From contig OU342639.1 of the NCBI GenBank assembly GCA_910589415.1, positions 32,496,268 through 32,560,267 of the forward strand: a DNA stretch of 64,000 nt, given 5' to 3'. This DNA comes from Malachius bipustulatus (taxonomy: Eukaryota > Arthropoda > Insecta > Coleoptera > Melyridae). Shown here in pieces: positions 1 to 10,199 of this stretch (positions are counted from its first letter, which is position 1; the number at the start of each line of letters is the position of its first letter). Made by a program: the position numbers and the translations under genes. A model generated the notes under the pieces. It did no database searches. It had not been told where the DNA came from and saw only the letters and a program-made list of their open reading frames with translations.

Positions 1-375
1 TCGTTGCCAGAAGTTTTTTTTTCCAGGAGCTTCCTGGTTTAGTATTCCAAATTCCGGTGCATGTTCCCATTATTCCTCCAATCAAACAAATAACTGCGCC
101 CGGAGAATTTTTTTTTGAAAGCATCTCAACCGTTATGGCAATTATTTAATGCATATCACACATCACATTTCAACGGCATTATAGACAGCAGGAAACAGGT
201 AGACGTGATCTACACCTACTTATCAAAAGTCAAAGCGCATAAATGTCTCGTCGTCGTAGCTATCTGGGTGATGGTTATGATGGTTTTAGCTCTTCCTCGG
301 GAGTACCGCAGGGCTCCAATCTGGGACCACTACTATTTTGACATCATTTTTAGTTGGTTTGTAACTTAGACTTGG
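1..375 (+). mobile_element. Degenerate LINE reverse-transcriptase fragment
   Basis: Pieces of a non-LTR reverse transcriptase can be read in shifting frames. Near 200-245 the reading QVDVIYTYLSKVKAH resembles the QVDVxYxDFSKAFDxxxH motif. Near 287-345 the reading SSSSGVPQGSNLGPLLF is the RT SGVPQGSxLGPLLF motif, followed at once by a stop. Frame changes and stops show it is dead. The left part is cut by the window edge. It is not a piece of the intact LINE at 4.8-9.7 kb, which has a different sequence at this motif. Confidence 0.75.
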
Positions 376-1699
376 AAGTCTTGGGAGTTCGTTATTTTGT
401 TCAATTTTCTACAAAATATCAACGTTGCCATGTATTGATTGTGCTTGTGCAAAAGAGCGTTATTTCTTCTGGAAAATATGTCGTCAAATGGGGGAGAACA
501 ATAAAAATATTTTTTTGACGCATTTTATTGGTTTTTAATTTTACAAAATATGCCATGTTTTGTTATGTATACTATTGTATATATGCTGTTTTTTTTTTCT
601 TTTCCTCGAGAGATTTTGGTAATTAACTGCTCAAAGGTTAAACAAAAAGAAACTTCTTAGACCTGAAGTCAAACAGATTAACGAGCAATTTGGCTCTTTA
701 TTTACCGGAGTTTCTCTACTAGAGCAACTCTGAGCAGTTTCCAAGTTTCGCAACGGTTTATAAGTTGAAGACCTGCTACAGACATAGAGAGTTTCATAAT
801 AAGGGTTGCTATGTCTGCGGTTTGCATGGTGCCTGCAATTATATTGTTTAACGGCAAATAACACACTTAATTATTTTAATTTGATTAAATCAATAATTGA
901 GTTTTTTACATTTCATTAATTAGAGAGGCCTAAATTTTTATTTATTAATTGAATCCATCCATCAGTGGTTTAAATGAAAAAAAAAAGAAGACAAATTCAA
1001 AAATCAAAATTAACAAAAGACATCAATGATCTACTAATAAGAGAATGACAACAGTTACTCGATCCCATATTTATTCGCATCACATGTACACAAGTGTCAA
1101 ATATGACATACATATTGCGTGAATGAAGATTTTGAACTGACAGGTGAAGAAATAACGGAATGACATTCGTCGAAATGTATTGGACCAATTAGAAGAAACA
1201 CACGTGCTACGTGCATCCATAAATCAAAAAACCACACACAAATAAACGTAACTTTAACTTTGTAGATAGTAAAGTTGTCAGAATACCTATTATGATTAAA
1301 AAAATGAATACAGGATGAGACTTTACTTACCAACTAGATGAAGTCAAAGTTTTCCTTGACCCGGAGAAACACAAAACAACTTTCGTGAAAGTTTTTACTT
1401 GCACAAAAACCCGAACAAACAAAACTTATAAATATTAACAATATCCGGGGAATAAAATACGAACCGTAGAAAAAAGCAAAGTATACACGGGGGCATTCAA
1501 CTTTGTCGATCGGTTGTTGTAAATCAAAGAGGAACGAACGGCAGTGAGTTTGTAGAGGTAAATGTAATGAGTAGCCGAGGCCGCCAAGAAGCGATCTGCG
1601 TTCTATGATGACTGCTAGACGAAAGAAGAGAACTCGTGTGCGGGTCCGCAACAGAACAGAACTAAACACAAAGCAGAAAGCAAGGCACAACGCAAAGTA
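376..1699. other. AT-rich DNA without recognised gene
   Basis: Short open frames occur on both strands, but none shows a recognisable domain, a convincing splice structure or coding-like composition. Nothing else was identified. Confidence 0.5.
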
Positions 1700-1870
1700 G
1701 AAACTGGGGACTGGGGGTCTCTAGCCACGCAGCTCTGCGCTCTGTCTGCGCGACCAACTAATAACCGTTCGTTCAGCCGGAGCGGAGCGCCGGAGTCCGG
1801 AGTCCGGCCGGCTCTCCGGAGCTGAAGACGAGGAAGGCGGAAAGTGGAAGGAAAGTCGGACCCGGACTAA
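1700..1870. promoter_or_regulatory. CpG/GC-rich block, possible promoter or 5' exon
   Basis: A sharp GC-rich island in otherwise AT-rich DNA, with short overlapping CCGGAGT and CCGGCCGG repeats around 1775-1825. This composition fits a transcription start region or non-coding first exon of a gene outside the window, but no coding exon or clear splice donor could be tied to it. It could also be part of a repeat. Confidence 0.25.
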
Positions 1871-2194
1871 AGGCTAATAAAGCTACAGTTATAAGGCATT
1901 CTTATTTCTCATCTTGTAGTCTCATACGAACGATCGCACTGACCAAGTGACCTCATCTTCTTCACAATACTTCAATTTTCGTTTTGTAAAGAGTATGTAC
2001 AATAATAATTGTACACGAACTATTATAGTCAGTGCGAAAGTATGCACCAAAAAACAATTTCAAATAAAAATTGTTTTTATTCCACGACTTTCACTTTATT
2101 CTCGTAGTAATGAGCTTTAGTTGAGCTTGTAGTATTATGGGCCCCATAAAGAAGAGTTTAGATTTGCGATTCTATTAGACAGTTTATAGTTATC

Positions 2195-3262
2195 GGAGAT
2201 GTTATTATAACGTTACATACACCCTTGGACAAGAACTAGATCAACTAGAGACTAGAGGGTAGTAGAACTAGTAGACGAGTAGACCAGATAGCACACACTG
2301 CTCTCCTAAATAAGAAAAAACAACAAAAGAATACCGGTTGGGTTGGTTTAGCTTGCTAGCGGGACGTTGCAACACTTACAAGACTAAGTCCGATGAGAAA
2401 TTGATAGGGACACTTTATACAAGCAAGAAAAAGGCATTAAAAATGATTTTTTTATATAAAAATAAGGTAATTATTTACATCCGCGGCTCCCAAGTTTCAT
2501 CAATTTTTTCGGGACCGAGGAGCGAAATAGGGGTGCTGGGTGGGTAAGAAGCTAAAAACAGCCAGGGCAAACTAATATCAAGGTCACCACTAAGGCCTCT
2601 TTGGCACTACGGTCGAATTTCTATTTTTTTTTTCACTTTCAAGGCAAGGAATATCTTCGAGAATAACGGTAGCACAATTTTTATTTTCAAATTTGCATTT
2701 ATTTTGCATTTATACTCCAAAAATACGCGACATCGCTCGCTATTATATTCCGACTACGTTTGCATGCCGTGTATGTTGCGTCTGTTACCAGACCGGCTCT
2801 GGTGTTGTTTACGAGTTTCCGCCGTCCTCTCGACACTCTGACCTTGCATGTTTATTATGATATTCGCTGTTCTAAACAGGCCCGCACTCAGGAAGACCTT
2901 CTTTTGATGCCGTTTTGTTCGCTTATCTTTCATTTGCCCAGCAAATTAATACCTTCCTGGTGTTACTATAGGTATGTCCTCCACCCCTATATAGGTGCCA
3001 TAGTGAAACTGTAGGAGCCGCGGATGTAAATAATGACCAAAAATAATTTATAGTATGTCAGAACTTATTGTAGCGTCAGATTCGAATATTCAGTTTATCC
3101 GAAAAATGACGAAAAACCGACGTTAGACCGACCTCCTAAACATCACATCTAAATCACGTATAAATCTGAGAAATGACGACAACAATCACGTGATTTTTTG
3201 GTAATACGACCTCGGGAACCAAAAATTACTAATTAATGACGTCATTATTACGTGACTCTGCT
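2195..3262 (+). repeat. ACGTCA-rich repeat, copy A (split by a DNA transposon)
   Basis: The first half (about 2195-2457) matches 3415-3645, and the second half (about 3047-3262) matches 3650-3880, so the uninterrupted unit is about 470-490 bp. The 3' half is rich in palindromic ACGT cores (ATGACGTCAT-like and CACGTG-like) and ends in ACTCTGCTGC. The middle is interrupted by a separate transposon at 2466-3038. Confidence 0.75.
2466..3038. mobile_element. Non-autonomous DNA transposon with 8-bp target duplication
   Basis: The ends form a 25-bp terminal inverted repeat with one mismatch (2466-2490 against 3014-3038). It is flanked by a perfect 8-bp direct duplication AAAAATAA at 2458-2465 and 3039-3046. 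The sibling repeat copy at 3415-3885 lacks the insertion. An 8-bp duplication points to hAT, P or Merlin-type transposases. The ends start GGT rather than the usual hAT CAG, so the superfamily is not settled. No transposase is encoded. Confidence 0.85.
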
Positions 3263-3414
3263 GCATATTTTCTAAGAAAATAAATAAACATTCGCAAATC
3301 TATCTATAAACATAATACATGATTATGAACAAACCTTGTGTATATTGCAGCTTAGGTACCTACGTAGTTTCTAGTTAAGTAATAAATAAATAGAAAAAAA
3401 AATTGATTAGACTG

Positions 3415-3885
3415 CTCATGTTATAAACGTTACACCCTTGGACAAGAACTAGGGTATTTGACTATTAGACAGCACTCCTAAGAAAAAAACAAGTCCAAAC
3501 AACAAAGAAATACCGTTTGGGTTGATTTGGCGTTAGCTAGTGCTAGCTCTCGCGACGTTGCAACACTTACGCGACTAAGTCCGATGAGAAAATGATAGGA
3601 ACACTTGTACCTACAAACAAGAGGGAGAAGAATACATTAAATTTTATTTCTCCATAGAGTCAGATTCAAAAATTCAGTTTGTCTGAAAATGACGAAAAAA
3701 CGACGTTAAAGCGACGTCATAAACATCACGTCTAAATCACGTTAAATGATTGAAAATCATTGACGTGAATCATTGAACGAAAATCAGAAAAATGACGATA
3801 ATAATCACGTGATTTTTTGGTAAGATGACGTCGGGGACCAAAAATCACTAACAACTGTTGTCATTATAACGTAACTCTGCTGCCT
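3415..3885 (+). repeat. ACGTCA-rich repeat, copy B
   Basis: Direct repeat of copy A (2195-3262 minus its insertion). Shared landmarks are ACCCTTGGACAAGAACTAG near 3430, CGACGTTGCAACACTTAC near 3552 and AATCACGTGATTTTTTGGT near 3803. It ends in CTCTGCTGCCTGG, the same terminal word found inverted near 47862 and directly near 51816. Confidence 0.75.
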
Positions 3886-4829
3886 GGGCTGTTTATTTTG
3901 AAAAAAATTTCAAAACCCCGATAAAATAAATTAAGAGACATTTTCAGTAGAAAAGAAAATGTATGAATAGGGTCGTGTTACTTTTTTATTAATTCAATAT
4001 TAAATTATCTCTTTAACGCCGCCACTGGTTGCTTACGATGCGTGGCTTGATACTTCCACATAATAATATGGCAACCTATACAGAGTGCGTGTGATTAGTA
4101 AGCAATAAATTCGATAAAACAGAAAGTGTCAATATTTTTGAAAAATAAAAAAAACAGATCAATTTTTTAATTTAATCTTATATGTTCTTACGACGTAACA
4201 TTTTTTATGCATGGTATTCCTTGGCTCAGTAATGACAACATTGTCTATTGTTTTTAATGTAGACAATTTTTTTTAGACACAGAATAAAAATGGTTTTTAC
4301 AGTTGTAGTTTAAATTATAATTCATGACTTATAAACAAGTGAAAATCGGAATGTTATATTTTCAAAGCAACTGTGACGACCTAACGCCGTTAAAGCAATT
4401 GACGCAGCTAGATTCCACGTTCGTTATTTACAATAATAATAATAACAACAGATTGAACAGCTAGCGACCTCTCTTTTCCAGCGACCGTACTTAGAACATC
4501 GAGTTATTTTTTTTTACCTTACCTTTTTAGGCACCTAACTACCATTTACCTTTTATCTTTTATCTTATCTGCCCGCGCTTTATCTAGTGAGCCCGAACTA
4601 TCTTTAACGCTACATAGAAGAAAGCGAAAATCTGCGTTCAATAAATGTGCCAACTATAAAAATCGCGACATCGGCCATTTCGGACTTTCCTTTTCTACAC
4701 TTGTGAACTCTCCGGATTCTACGACGGTAACTACCATAAATGCCTCTTTAATTATAAAGCAGTTCGAACTATCTTAAACATAGACAGTTACTGTTTTTTA
4801 AATAATAATATCCGATCGTCACCCAAATA
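3886..4829. other. AT-rich DNA upstream of the LINE
   Basis: No gene or named repeat was recognised. The 5' boundary of the LINE could not be fixed and may lie a little inside this stretch. Confidence 0.4.
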
Positions 4830-5200
4830 AATTTTCGACCTTGATTCGCAGCGAATAGAGTGACTGTGGTGATAAATTGCTGGTGTTTATACTGCATTTA
4901 CGAGTGATGTGGGTGGTTGTTTTTGGCGATTTTTGCCCTGTGTATTGACTGGTGTCTATACCCTAGAATTATCCAGTTGAATCCGTGGTCGTTCACATGG
5001 TTGAGTAATTACAACATCTTATTTATTCGCCTATATCCACTTGGTGTAGTTTTGTTAGTTATCTTATTTTTTGTTCATTATATTAATTGATAAATAATTC
5101 ATTTTAATACCTGGACACTCTCGCTCGCAAGTTATTTTAACTGGCAACACATGATACATCGACGACGTATGTCTGGGTGCACCCTCAAGCATTTCGCAAC

Positions 5201-6451
5201 ATGTGGACCTGCAAGGTGTGTAATGGTAAATACTCCCCCCGATTTGACGAAGTTCTTGAGTGTTCCAGGTGCGAGCATGCATTTCACATTCTGTGTGCTA
5301 ATGTGGATCAGGCCACTTATCGGTCACTCCGGGACACTAAGTCTCCCTGGTTTTGCCTGACCTGTGCTGGAGATTCCAGACAGAATTCTCCCCACTCGAG
5401 TCAAAGACGGGATGATGGTACTGTTCCTTCCGCTGATGTTTTGCTCTATTTGAAACGAATTGAAACGACATTCTCCACACAATTCAATGATGTCAAAAAC
5501 GAACTTTTTTCAATACAGTCGACTTTGCGAACTCAATGCGAGGTCAATGAAAAGCTGTTGGAAGAGATGAAGCTTATTAAATCTGAGAACCAGGAGTTGA
5601 GAAAAATGCTTGCTTCTACACATGGATCTGGTTCGTCGACCATATCATGCGCTAGCACGGGGATACAGCGTCCACCTTTGTCCTATAGCGAAGCTACAAC
5701 AAAGAAGATTCCAGTCGTCATAAAACCAAAAGACCCGAAGCAAAAAAACTCCTCTACGAAGATGGATCTGTTAAAGTCTATTGATCCGGTGGCTTCAGAT
5801 GTGGGCATAGTCGGGGTGAGGCATGTCTCTGGTGGGGCGGTGGTTGTTGATTGCTCCTCTGCTGAACATGCTGATAGATTGAAGAAGGTAACTAAGGAAA
5901 AGCTGTCTGATAGATATGATGTCAATGAAGCTGCTAGACTGAACCCTCGGGTCAGGGTTGTGGGCCTGTCTGAGAAGCTCGACTCGGAGTCTTTGTTGCG
6001 GTATCTAACATCCCAAAACAATACCTTGTTTAACAATGATTGTAAAGTCGATCTTGTCTCTCTAACACCAGTGAGGAATAGGGCTCAAGTTTATCAGGCT
6101 GTCATTCAGGTGGATGTTTCTACCTATAAGAGAGTTCTTCATGCTGGTAGGGTGGTGGTTGGATTCGATTCCTGTCCGGTTTTTGACGCTATTGACCTTA
6201 TCCGTTGTTACAACTGTTGCAGTTTCCACCACGTTTCTAAAAAATGTAGGAGTGAGATAATTTGTCCTAGATGTGCTGGTAGTCATGCCGTAAAGAGTTG
6301 CACATCCACTGTCTTACAATGTATTAACTGCATCAACTTTAGTAAAATTGTACCTGGAATCAGTGTTACACATGCTGCTTGGGATCACGAGTGCGAGGTC
6401 TATAGGAGGAAGTTACAGTTATTGAGGGGGGATATACTGGGTGATTCATAG
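5201..6451 (+). CDS. LINE ORF1: PHD-finger / zinc-knuckle nucleic-acid-binding protein
   Basis: This 416-residue protein probably packages LINE RNA into the retrotransposition particle. Residues 4-55 form a PHD-type Cys4-His-Cys3 finger (C4, C7, C21, C24, H29, C32, C52, C55). A predicted coiled coil with KRIETTFS and ENQELRKML lies near residues 83-140. The C-terminal third carries a canonical CX2CX4HX4C knuckle (CYNCCSFHHVSKKC) and a second CPRC...H...C knuckle. The first ATG in the frame is at 5201, right before the zinc finger; the frame is open further upstream but only with a GTG. It ends in TAG at 6449-6451, and the frame continues without a shift into ORF2, so this may be the upstream part of a readthrough product. 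Confidence 0.85.
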   Translation: MWTCKVCNGKYSPRFDEVLECSRCEHAFHILCANVDQATYRSLRDTKSPWFCLTCAGDSRQNSPHSSQRRDDGTVPSADVLLYLKRIETTFSTQFNDVKNELFSIQSTLRTQCEVNEKLLEEMKLIKSENQELRKMLASTHGSGSSTISCASTGIQRPPLSYSEATTKKIPVVIKPKDPKQKNSSTKMDLLKSIDPVASDVGIVGVRHVSGGAVVVDCSSAEHADRLKKVTKEKLSDRYDVNEAARLNPRVRVVGLSEKLDSESLLRYLTSQNNTLFNNDCKVDLVSLTPVRNRAQVYQAVIQVDVSTYKRVLHAGRVVVGFDSCPVFDAIDLIRCYNCCSFHHVSKKCRSEIICPRCAGSHAVKSCTSTVLQCINCINFSKIVPGISVTHAAWDHECEVYRRKLQLLRGDILGDS

Positions 6452-6457
6452 CAATTA
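6446..6457 (+). promoter_or_regulatory. Candidate leaky stop codon (TAG CAA TTA)
   Basis: The ORF1 stop is followed directly by CAATTA, which fits the readthrough context UAG-CARYYA known from tobamoviruses. Nineteen sense codons then lead in the same frame into the endonuclease. This short context is the only cis signal seen; I did not detect a clear downstream hairpin. Confidence 0.6.
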
Positions 6458-9391
6458 TCTTGTAATCGCGTTTCCTCTGAACCTAATCCAGACAATCTAT
6501 TTGGTTCAGTGAGGTGCTCAACTCGAGTAAATGGATATTACCAGAATGTCAGAAGCCTGAACAATAAGTTTTTATCCTTTTTCAATAACACCATTGTGAC
6601 TGAATATGATTTCATTGTCTTGAGTGAGACATGGCTTGTTTCTGACACCCAGGATGACGCTTTTGTGGACACTTCCAGATATAATGTCTACCGTAAAGAT
6701 AGGAATCTTTCAGCGTTAGGGGTTTCTCGCGGAGGTGGGGTTCTGATTGCGGTAAATACAAAATTTCATTCAACCCGTGTGCCTTTAGCACGTGAGCTGT
6801 GTGTTCCATCTATTGATATTGTGTGTGTTTCTGTTAAATTTTCTCGTAGCCCCACCCTCATATTATCTGTGTACATTCCACCTAGTTTATCTTCGCATGA
6901 GTATCTGTCCTTCTGTGACTATCTCATCGATCTTGAGGCCCTTTACACCAATAACCGCGTAATAATATTAGGCGATTTCAATTGTCCTAGGCTGGCTACT
7001 ATTCAAACCTCTTCAGGTTGTGCAACTGATTCCAACGCTAGACATTTATATCAAACATTTGAAGCACTAAATCTTGTTCAGCTTAACTCTGTGAAGAACT
7101 TCAACAATTGTATTCTGGACCTCGTTCTCTCGGATTTCCCTCTTGATTCCCTTAGAGCTGAGGATCCTCTGGTTAGGGAGGATAATCACCATCCTGCTCT
7201 AGAAATTCATTTCCCATCTGACTCGGTAGATTTACCTACCAACACTAAGAACACAAAGTCTTCTGTCCCTTCGTTCAATTTTAAACTGGCAAATTTTCAG
7301 GGCTTGTATGAACATCTCTCTGGTGTTGGTTGGAGCTCGATACTTGATGCTTGTACGGATGTAGACGCGGCCTGTGATCTGTTTTATTCAGCACTGTTTA
7401 ATGCATTTGAATTATTCGTCCCCAAAACAAAACCTGCTCCTAAGTATAGATATCCACCTTGGTTTACAGATTCAATTATAACTGACTTAAAAAGGAAAGC
7501 CGTTCTTCATCGTTCTTTTAAAAGGTTCGGTAACTGTAACGCACATAGAGAATTCAAACACCTGAGGTCATCACTTAAGCGTGATATTGCACATTCGTAT
7601 CAGAACTTCATTTCCCAGACTGAAGAACACTTAGTTAGTGATCCAAAAAAATTTTGGTCGTTTGTCAATAATCGTCGAGGTCCTCCCGGTCCTCCAGATC
7701 CTATGAAATGCAATGGTAGCTCTGTAACTGGTCTTCCCAATATTCTCATGTCCTTCCGCGACTTCTTCGATCATTCCCCGCCGGTAGCTGTGAACAAAAA
7801 AACGTATGTGAATACATTCTCGACATCAAATGTTCCTACGCTTACCGTGTCATCTTTTACCGAGTCTGAAGTATGCCGTGTTCTGAAAGCTTTCAAAAAC
7901 TCTAAAACTACCGGTCCAGATGGCATTCCCTCTTTTCTCCTACGTGACTGTGCTTCAATATTCTCCTACCCCCTCACCAAAATTTTGAACCTTTCAATTG
8001 CTTCTGGAAGGTATCCGACTCGATGGAAACGTTCCAAGGTGATACCCGTCTTCAAAAAAGGCGACAAAACTGAGATCTGCAACTACAGGCAAATTTGTAT
8101 AGCACCCAACTTTGGGAAGGCTTTCGAGGAACTTCTATACAGAGTGTTATACCCGCACGTTAGATTTCTTATCTCTTCGGCTCAGCACGGTTTCATGAAA
8201 GGTCGGTCCACTATTACCAACCTGTTTACTTTCTCCCAATACGTCTCAGAGATTATCGACTGTCGTTCCCAGGTTGATGTAGCATATATGGATTTTTCTA
8301 GGGCCTTCGATAGAGTAAACCATGACTTACTTCTTTTAAAACTTTCAAATTTCGGTTTTTCTGATGCCCTTGTTAACTTTTTCACAAATTATTTATCCGA
8401 CCGATCTCAGTATGTTTCGTATTACGGCACTAACTCTCCCGATTATTCGGTCGAGTCGGGTGTTTTTCAAGGCTCTAAATTAGGTCCGCTATTCTTCAAT
8501 TTATTTATTAATGACATCGTCGATGGTCTTGAGGTCAATCATCTTCTCTATGCAGACGATTTAAAAATTTACTGTGAAGTGAAGTCGCTTGAAGATTGCC
8601 AGCGGCTCCAGCGCTCCCTTGACCGTCTCAACACATGGTGCAGTAATAACCAATTACCATTAAACACTTCTAAGTGCTATATTATGTCCTACAGCCTTAA
8701 GTGTAATATGCTCCAAGCGTCATACTCAATTGGGGACCACTCTCTCCAGAGGATCTCTGAATTCAAAGACCTTGGTATAATATTTACTCCCAAACTCTCT
8801 TTCAATAGACATATTGAAAATACTTGCTCCTCTGCGTTTAGGGCACTAGGTTACATTATTCGTAATACTTGGGATTTTAGAAATGTTACTACCCTCGCAA
8901 CTCTATTTCGTGCTTTCATTCTACCCAAGCTGGAATACGGTTCGATTATCTGGTCGCCTGTATATAGATGTCAAGTTAGTGATCTGGAGAGAGTACACCG
9001 ACGTTTCTTGAAGTTTCTTCATTTTAAATTCACAGGTACTTATCCTCCTGTAGGCTTCCCGCACTCTAAACTTCTTGCTGAGTTTAACTTCAACAGTCTT
9101 GAAGCGAGACGTACGTACACCGCTGTGCGTTTCCTTTGGGGTTTATTGAATGGACGCATTGACTCTCCTGATATTCTTTCCCAGATTTCTTTCCATACTC
9201 CCCAAGTTACACTTAGGCAACAACAACTTCTGCGAGTTCAAACCGCAAGGACAAATACTCTTTTGTTTTCTCCTTTAAATCGCATGTGTGACATTGCTAA
9301 TAGGGTTGATGGAAACCTTGATCTGTTTTCGTGTAGCGAACTTCAACTTAGACGATTTTTACTGGCGGCGTCTAGTTCTTCTAGTCCTTAG
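6452..9391 (+). CDS. LINE ORF2: endonuclease - reverse transcriptase
   Basis: The open frame has 979 codons after the ORF1 stop. The endonuclease shows YYQNVRSL, SETW, RGGGVLIAV, LGDFNCP (near 6969) and EDNHHPAL. The reverse transcriptase shows GPDGIPSFLL, QHGFMKGRSTITNL, DVAYMDFSRAFDRVNH and the catalytic YADD at 8548-8559. No AUG occurs in this frame until 7703, after the whole endonuclease, so translation most likely comes from readthrough of the TAG at 6449. A GTG at 6509 is the only near-start codon. Two usually conserved RT words are altered: NYRPI reads NYRQI (8081-8095) and GVPQGS reads GVFQGS (8459-8476), so this copy may be weakened. It makes cDNA by target-primed reverse transcription. 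Confidence 0.9.
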   Translation, partial: QLSCNRVSSEPNPDNLFGSVRCSTRVNGYYQNVRSLNNKFLSFFNNTIVTEYDFIVLSETWLVSDTQDDAFVDTSRYNVYRKDRNLSALGVSRGGGVLIAVNTKFHSTRVPLARELCVPSIDIVCVSVKFSRSPTLILSVYIPPSLSSHEYLSFCDYLIDLEALYTNNRVIILGDFNCPRLATIQTSSGCATDSNARHLYQTFEALNLVQLNSVKNFNNCILDLVLSDFPLDSLRAEDPLVREDNHHPALEIHFPSDSVDLPTNTKNTKSSVPSFNFKLANFQGLYEHLSGVGWSSILDACTDVDAACDLFYSALFNAFELFVPKTKPAPKYRYPPWFTDSIITDLKRKAVLHRSFKRFGNCNAHREFKHLRSSLKRDIAHSYQNFISQTEEHLVSDPKKFWSFVNNRRGPPGPPDPMKCNGSSVTGLPNILMSFRDFFDHSPPVAVNKKTYVNTFSTSNVPTLTVSSFTESEVCRVLKAFKNSKTTGPDGIPSFLLRDCASIFSYPLTKILNLSIASGRYPTRWKRSKVIPVFKKGDKTEICNYRQICIAPNFGKAFEELLYRVLYPHVRFLISSAQHGFMKGRSTITNLFTFSQYVSEIIDCRSQVDVAYMDFSRAFDRVNHDLLLLKLSNFGFSDALVNFFTNYLSDRSQYVSYYGTNSPDYSVESGVFQGSKLGPLFFNLFINDIVDGLEVNHLLYADDLKIYCEVKSLEDCQRLQRSLDRLNTWCSNNQLPLNTSKCYIMSYSLKCNMLQASYSIGDHSLQRISEFKDLGIIFTPKLSFNRHIENTCSSAFRALGYIIRNTWDFRNVTTLATLFRAFILPKLEYGSIIWSPVYRCQVSDLERVHRRFLKFLHFKFTGTYPPVGFPHSKLLAEFNFNSLEARRTYTAVRFLWGLLNGRIDSPDILSQISFHTPQVTLRQQQLLRVQTARTNTLLFSPLNRMCDIANRVDGNLDLFSCSELQLRRFLLAASSSSSP

Positions 9392-9629
9392 GTTGCCTTT
9401 ACTTTTATTTATTTCTTTTTTTTTTGTTGTTTCTTTTTCTTTTAACTTACCACATTGACCTGATGTAGCCTGCCTCACCAGCTGGTGTTCGAGTAGTCAC
9501 AAGTAGTCGTTCTGCTTTTTTTTTAATATTGTAAACTCTTAATTACATTTCTTATTTCATATTGTAGTAAGTTTATATTAATTTGTGTACTTTTCCCCAT
9601 CCGATATAAGCCATTGGCTTGTTGATGGG

Positions 9630-9633
9630 AGTA

Positions 9634-9665
<32 letters not shown>

Positions 9666-9668
9666 ATA
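9630..9668 (+). repeat. LINE 3' (TAAA)n tail
   Basis: About nine TAAA units directly follow the GATGGGAGTATTAAA 3' UTR end. A short simple-repeat tail instead of poly(A) is usual for this kind of LINE. Confidence 0.85.
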
Positions 9669-10199
9669 TCTATGTACCTGGTCTTTCGTTATTGAAATGG
9701 GCACGAGTAATAATAAAAACAAATGCCTGCTACACCACCATCTTCCTGAGACGATTCCTGTCCCTTTCGGGAGAAGCAAGCTGCCCAGTTCTAGAAAAAG
9801 TGATTACAATTTACGAATCGGCTCAAGAGAGGAGGTAGAAGGTAACTTAATGCAGACGCCGGTTTCCCACCGAAAAATTCTGTAAGTACCTACGCCAAAC
9901 TTTGCTTATTTTCCGGAAGCTGAGCCAGAAAAGAGAAAAGCCGGCGAGTTAATGATCAACGCTCAACCTAAAATATTCTCAACCTCAAATTTTGGTCCCA
10001 GTTGATGAAAGACATTCCATCTAGAAGTGAGATTTGTGAAATATCGATATTTAAATATTATCTTGCAATAATTAAATTGCCTTCTTATATTCTAAGATCT
10101 AAAATTGTGTGATACGACGGCAGAGTTTACTTTAGCTTAAGTTGATAAATTAGACTATAAATTGAGAGATCTTTGGTGGCTTTGATTTTTTTATAACAT
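9669..10199. other. Non-repeat stretch with a possible exon at 9697-9880
   Basis: Between 9697 and 9880 the sequence is richer in GC than its surroundings, is open on the plus strand for 62 codons, and ends at a consensus donor GTAAGT (9881-9886). The peptide has no recognised domain and no partner exon was found. The rest is AT-rich with nothing identified. Confidence 0.2.

Larger units (their letters stand above)
4830..9668 (+). mobile_element. Near full-length CR1/Jockey-group LINE
   Basis: A non-LTR retrotransposon with an untranslated leader, ORF1 (PHD finger, coiled coil, CCHC knuckles), ORF2 (apurinic-type endonuclease plus reverse transcriptase), about 240 bp of 3' UTR, and a tail of about nine TAAA repeats ending near 9668. 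A PHD finger in ORF1 is known in CR1-like LINEs, and the QNVRSL start of the endonuclease fits that broad group. Both ORFs are open, so it is young or under constraint. The 5' end is approximate, and I found no convincing target-site duplication. Confidence 0.85.

Noticed and set aside
1334..1690. 118-codon open frame on the minus strand
   Set aside because: No domain, Phe/Ser/Leu-biased composition, no splice or promoter context; it overlaps the GC transition and is probably chance.
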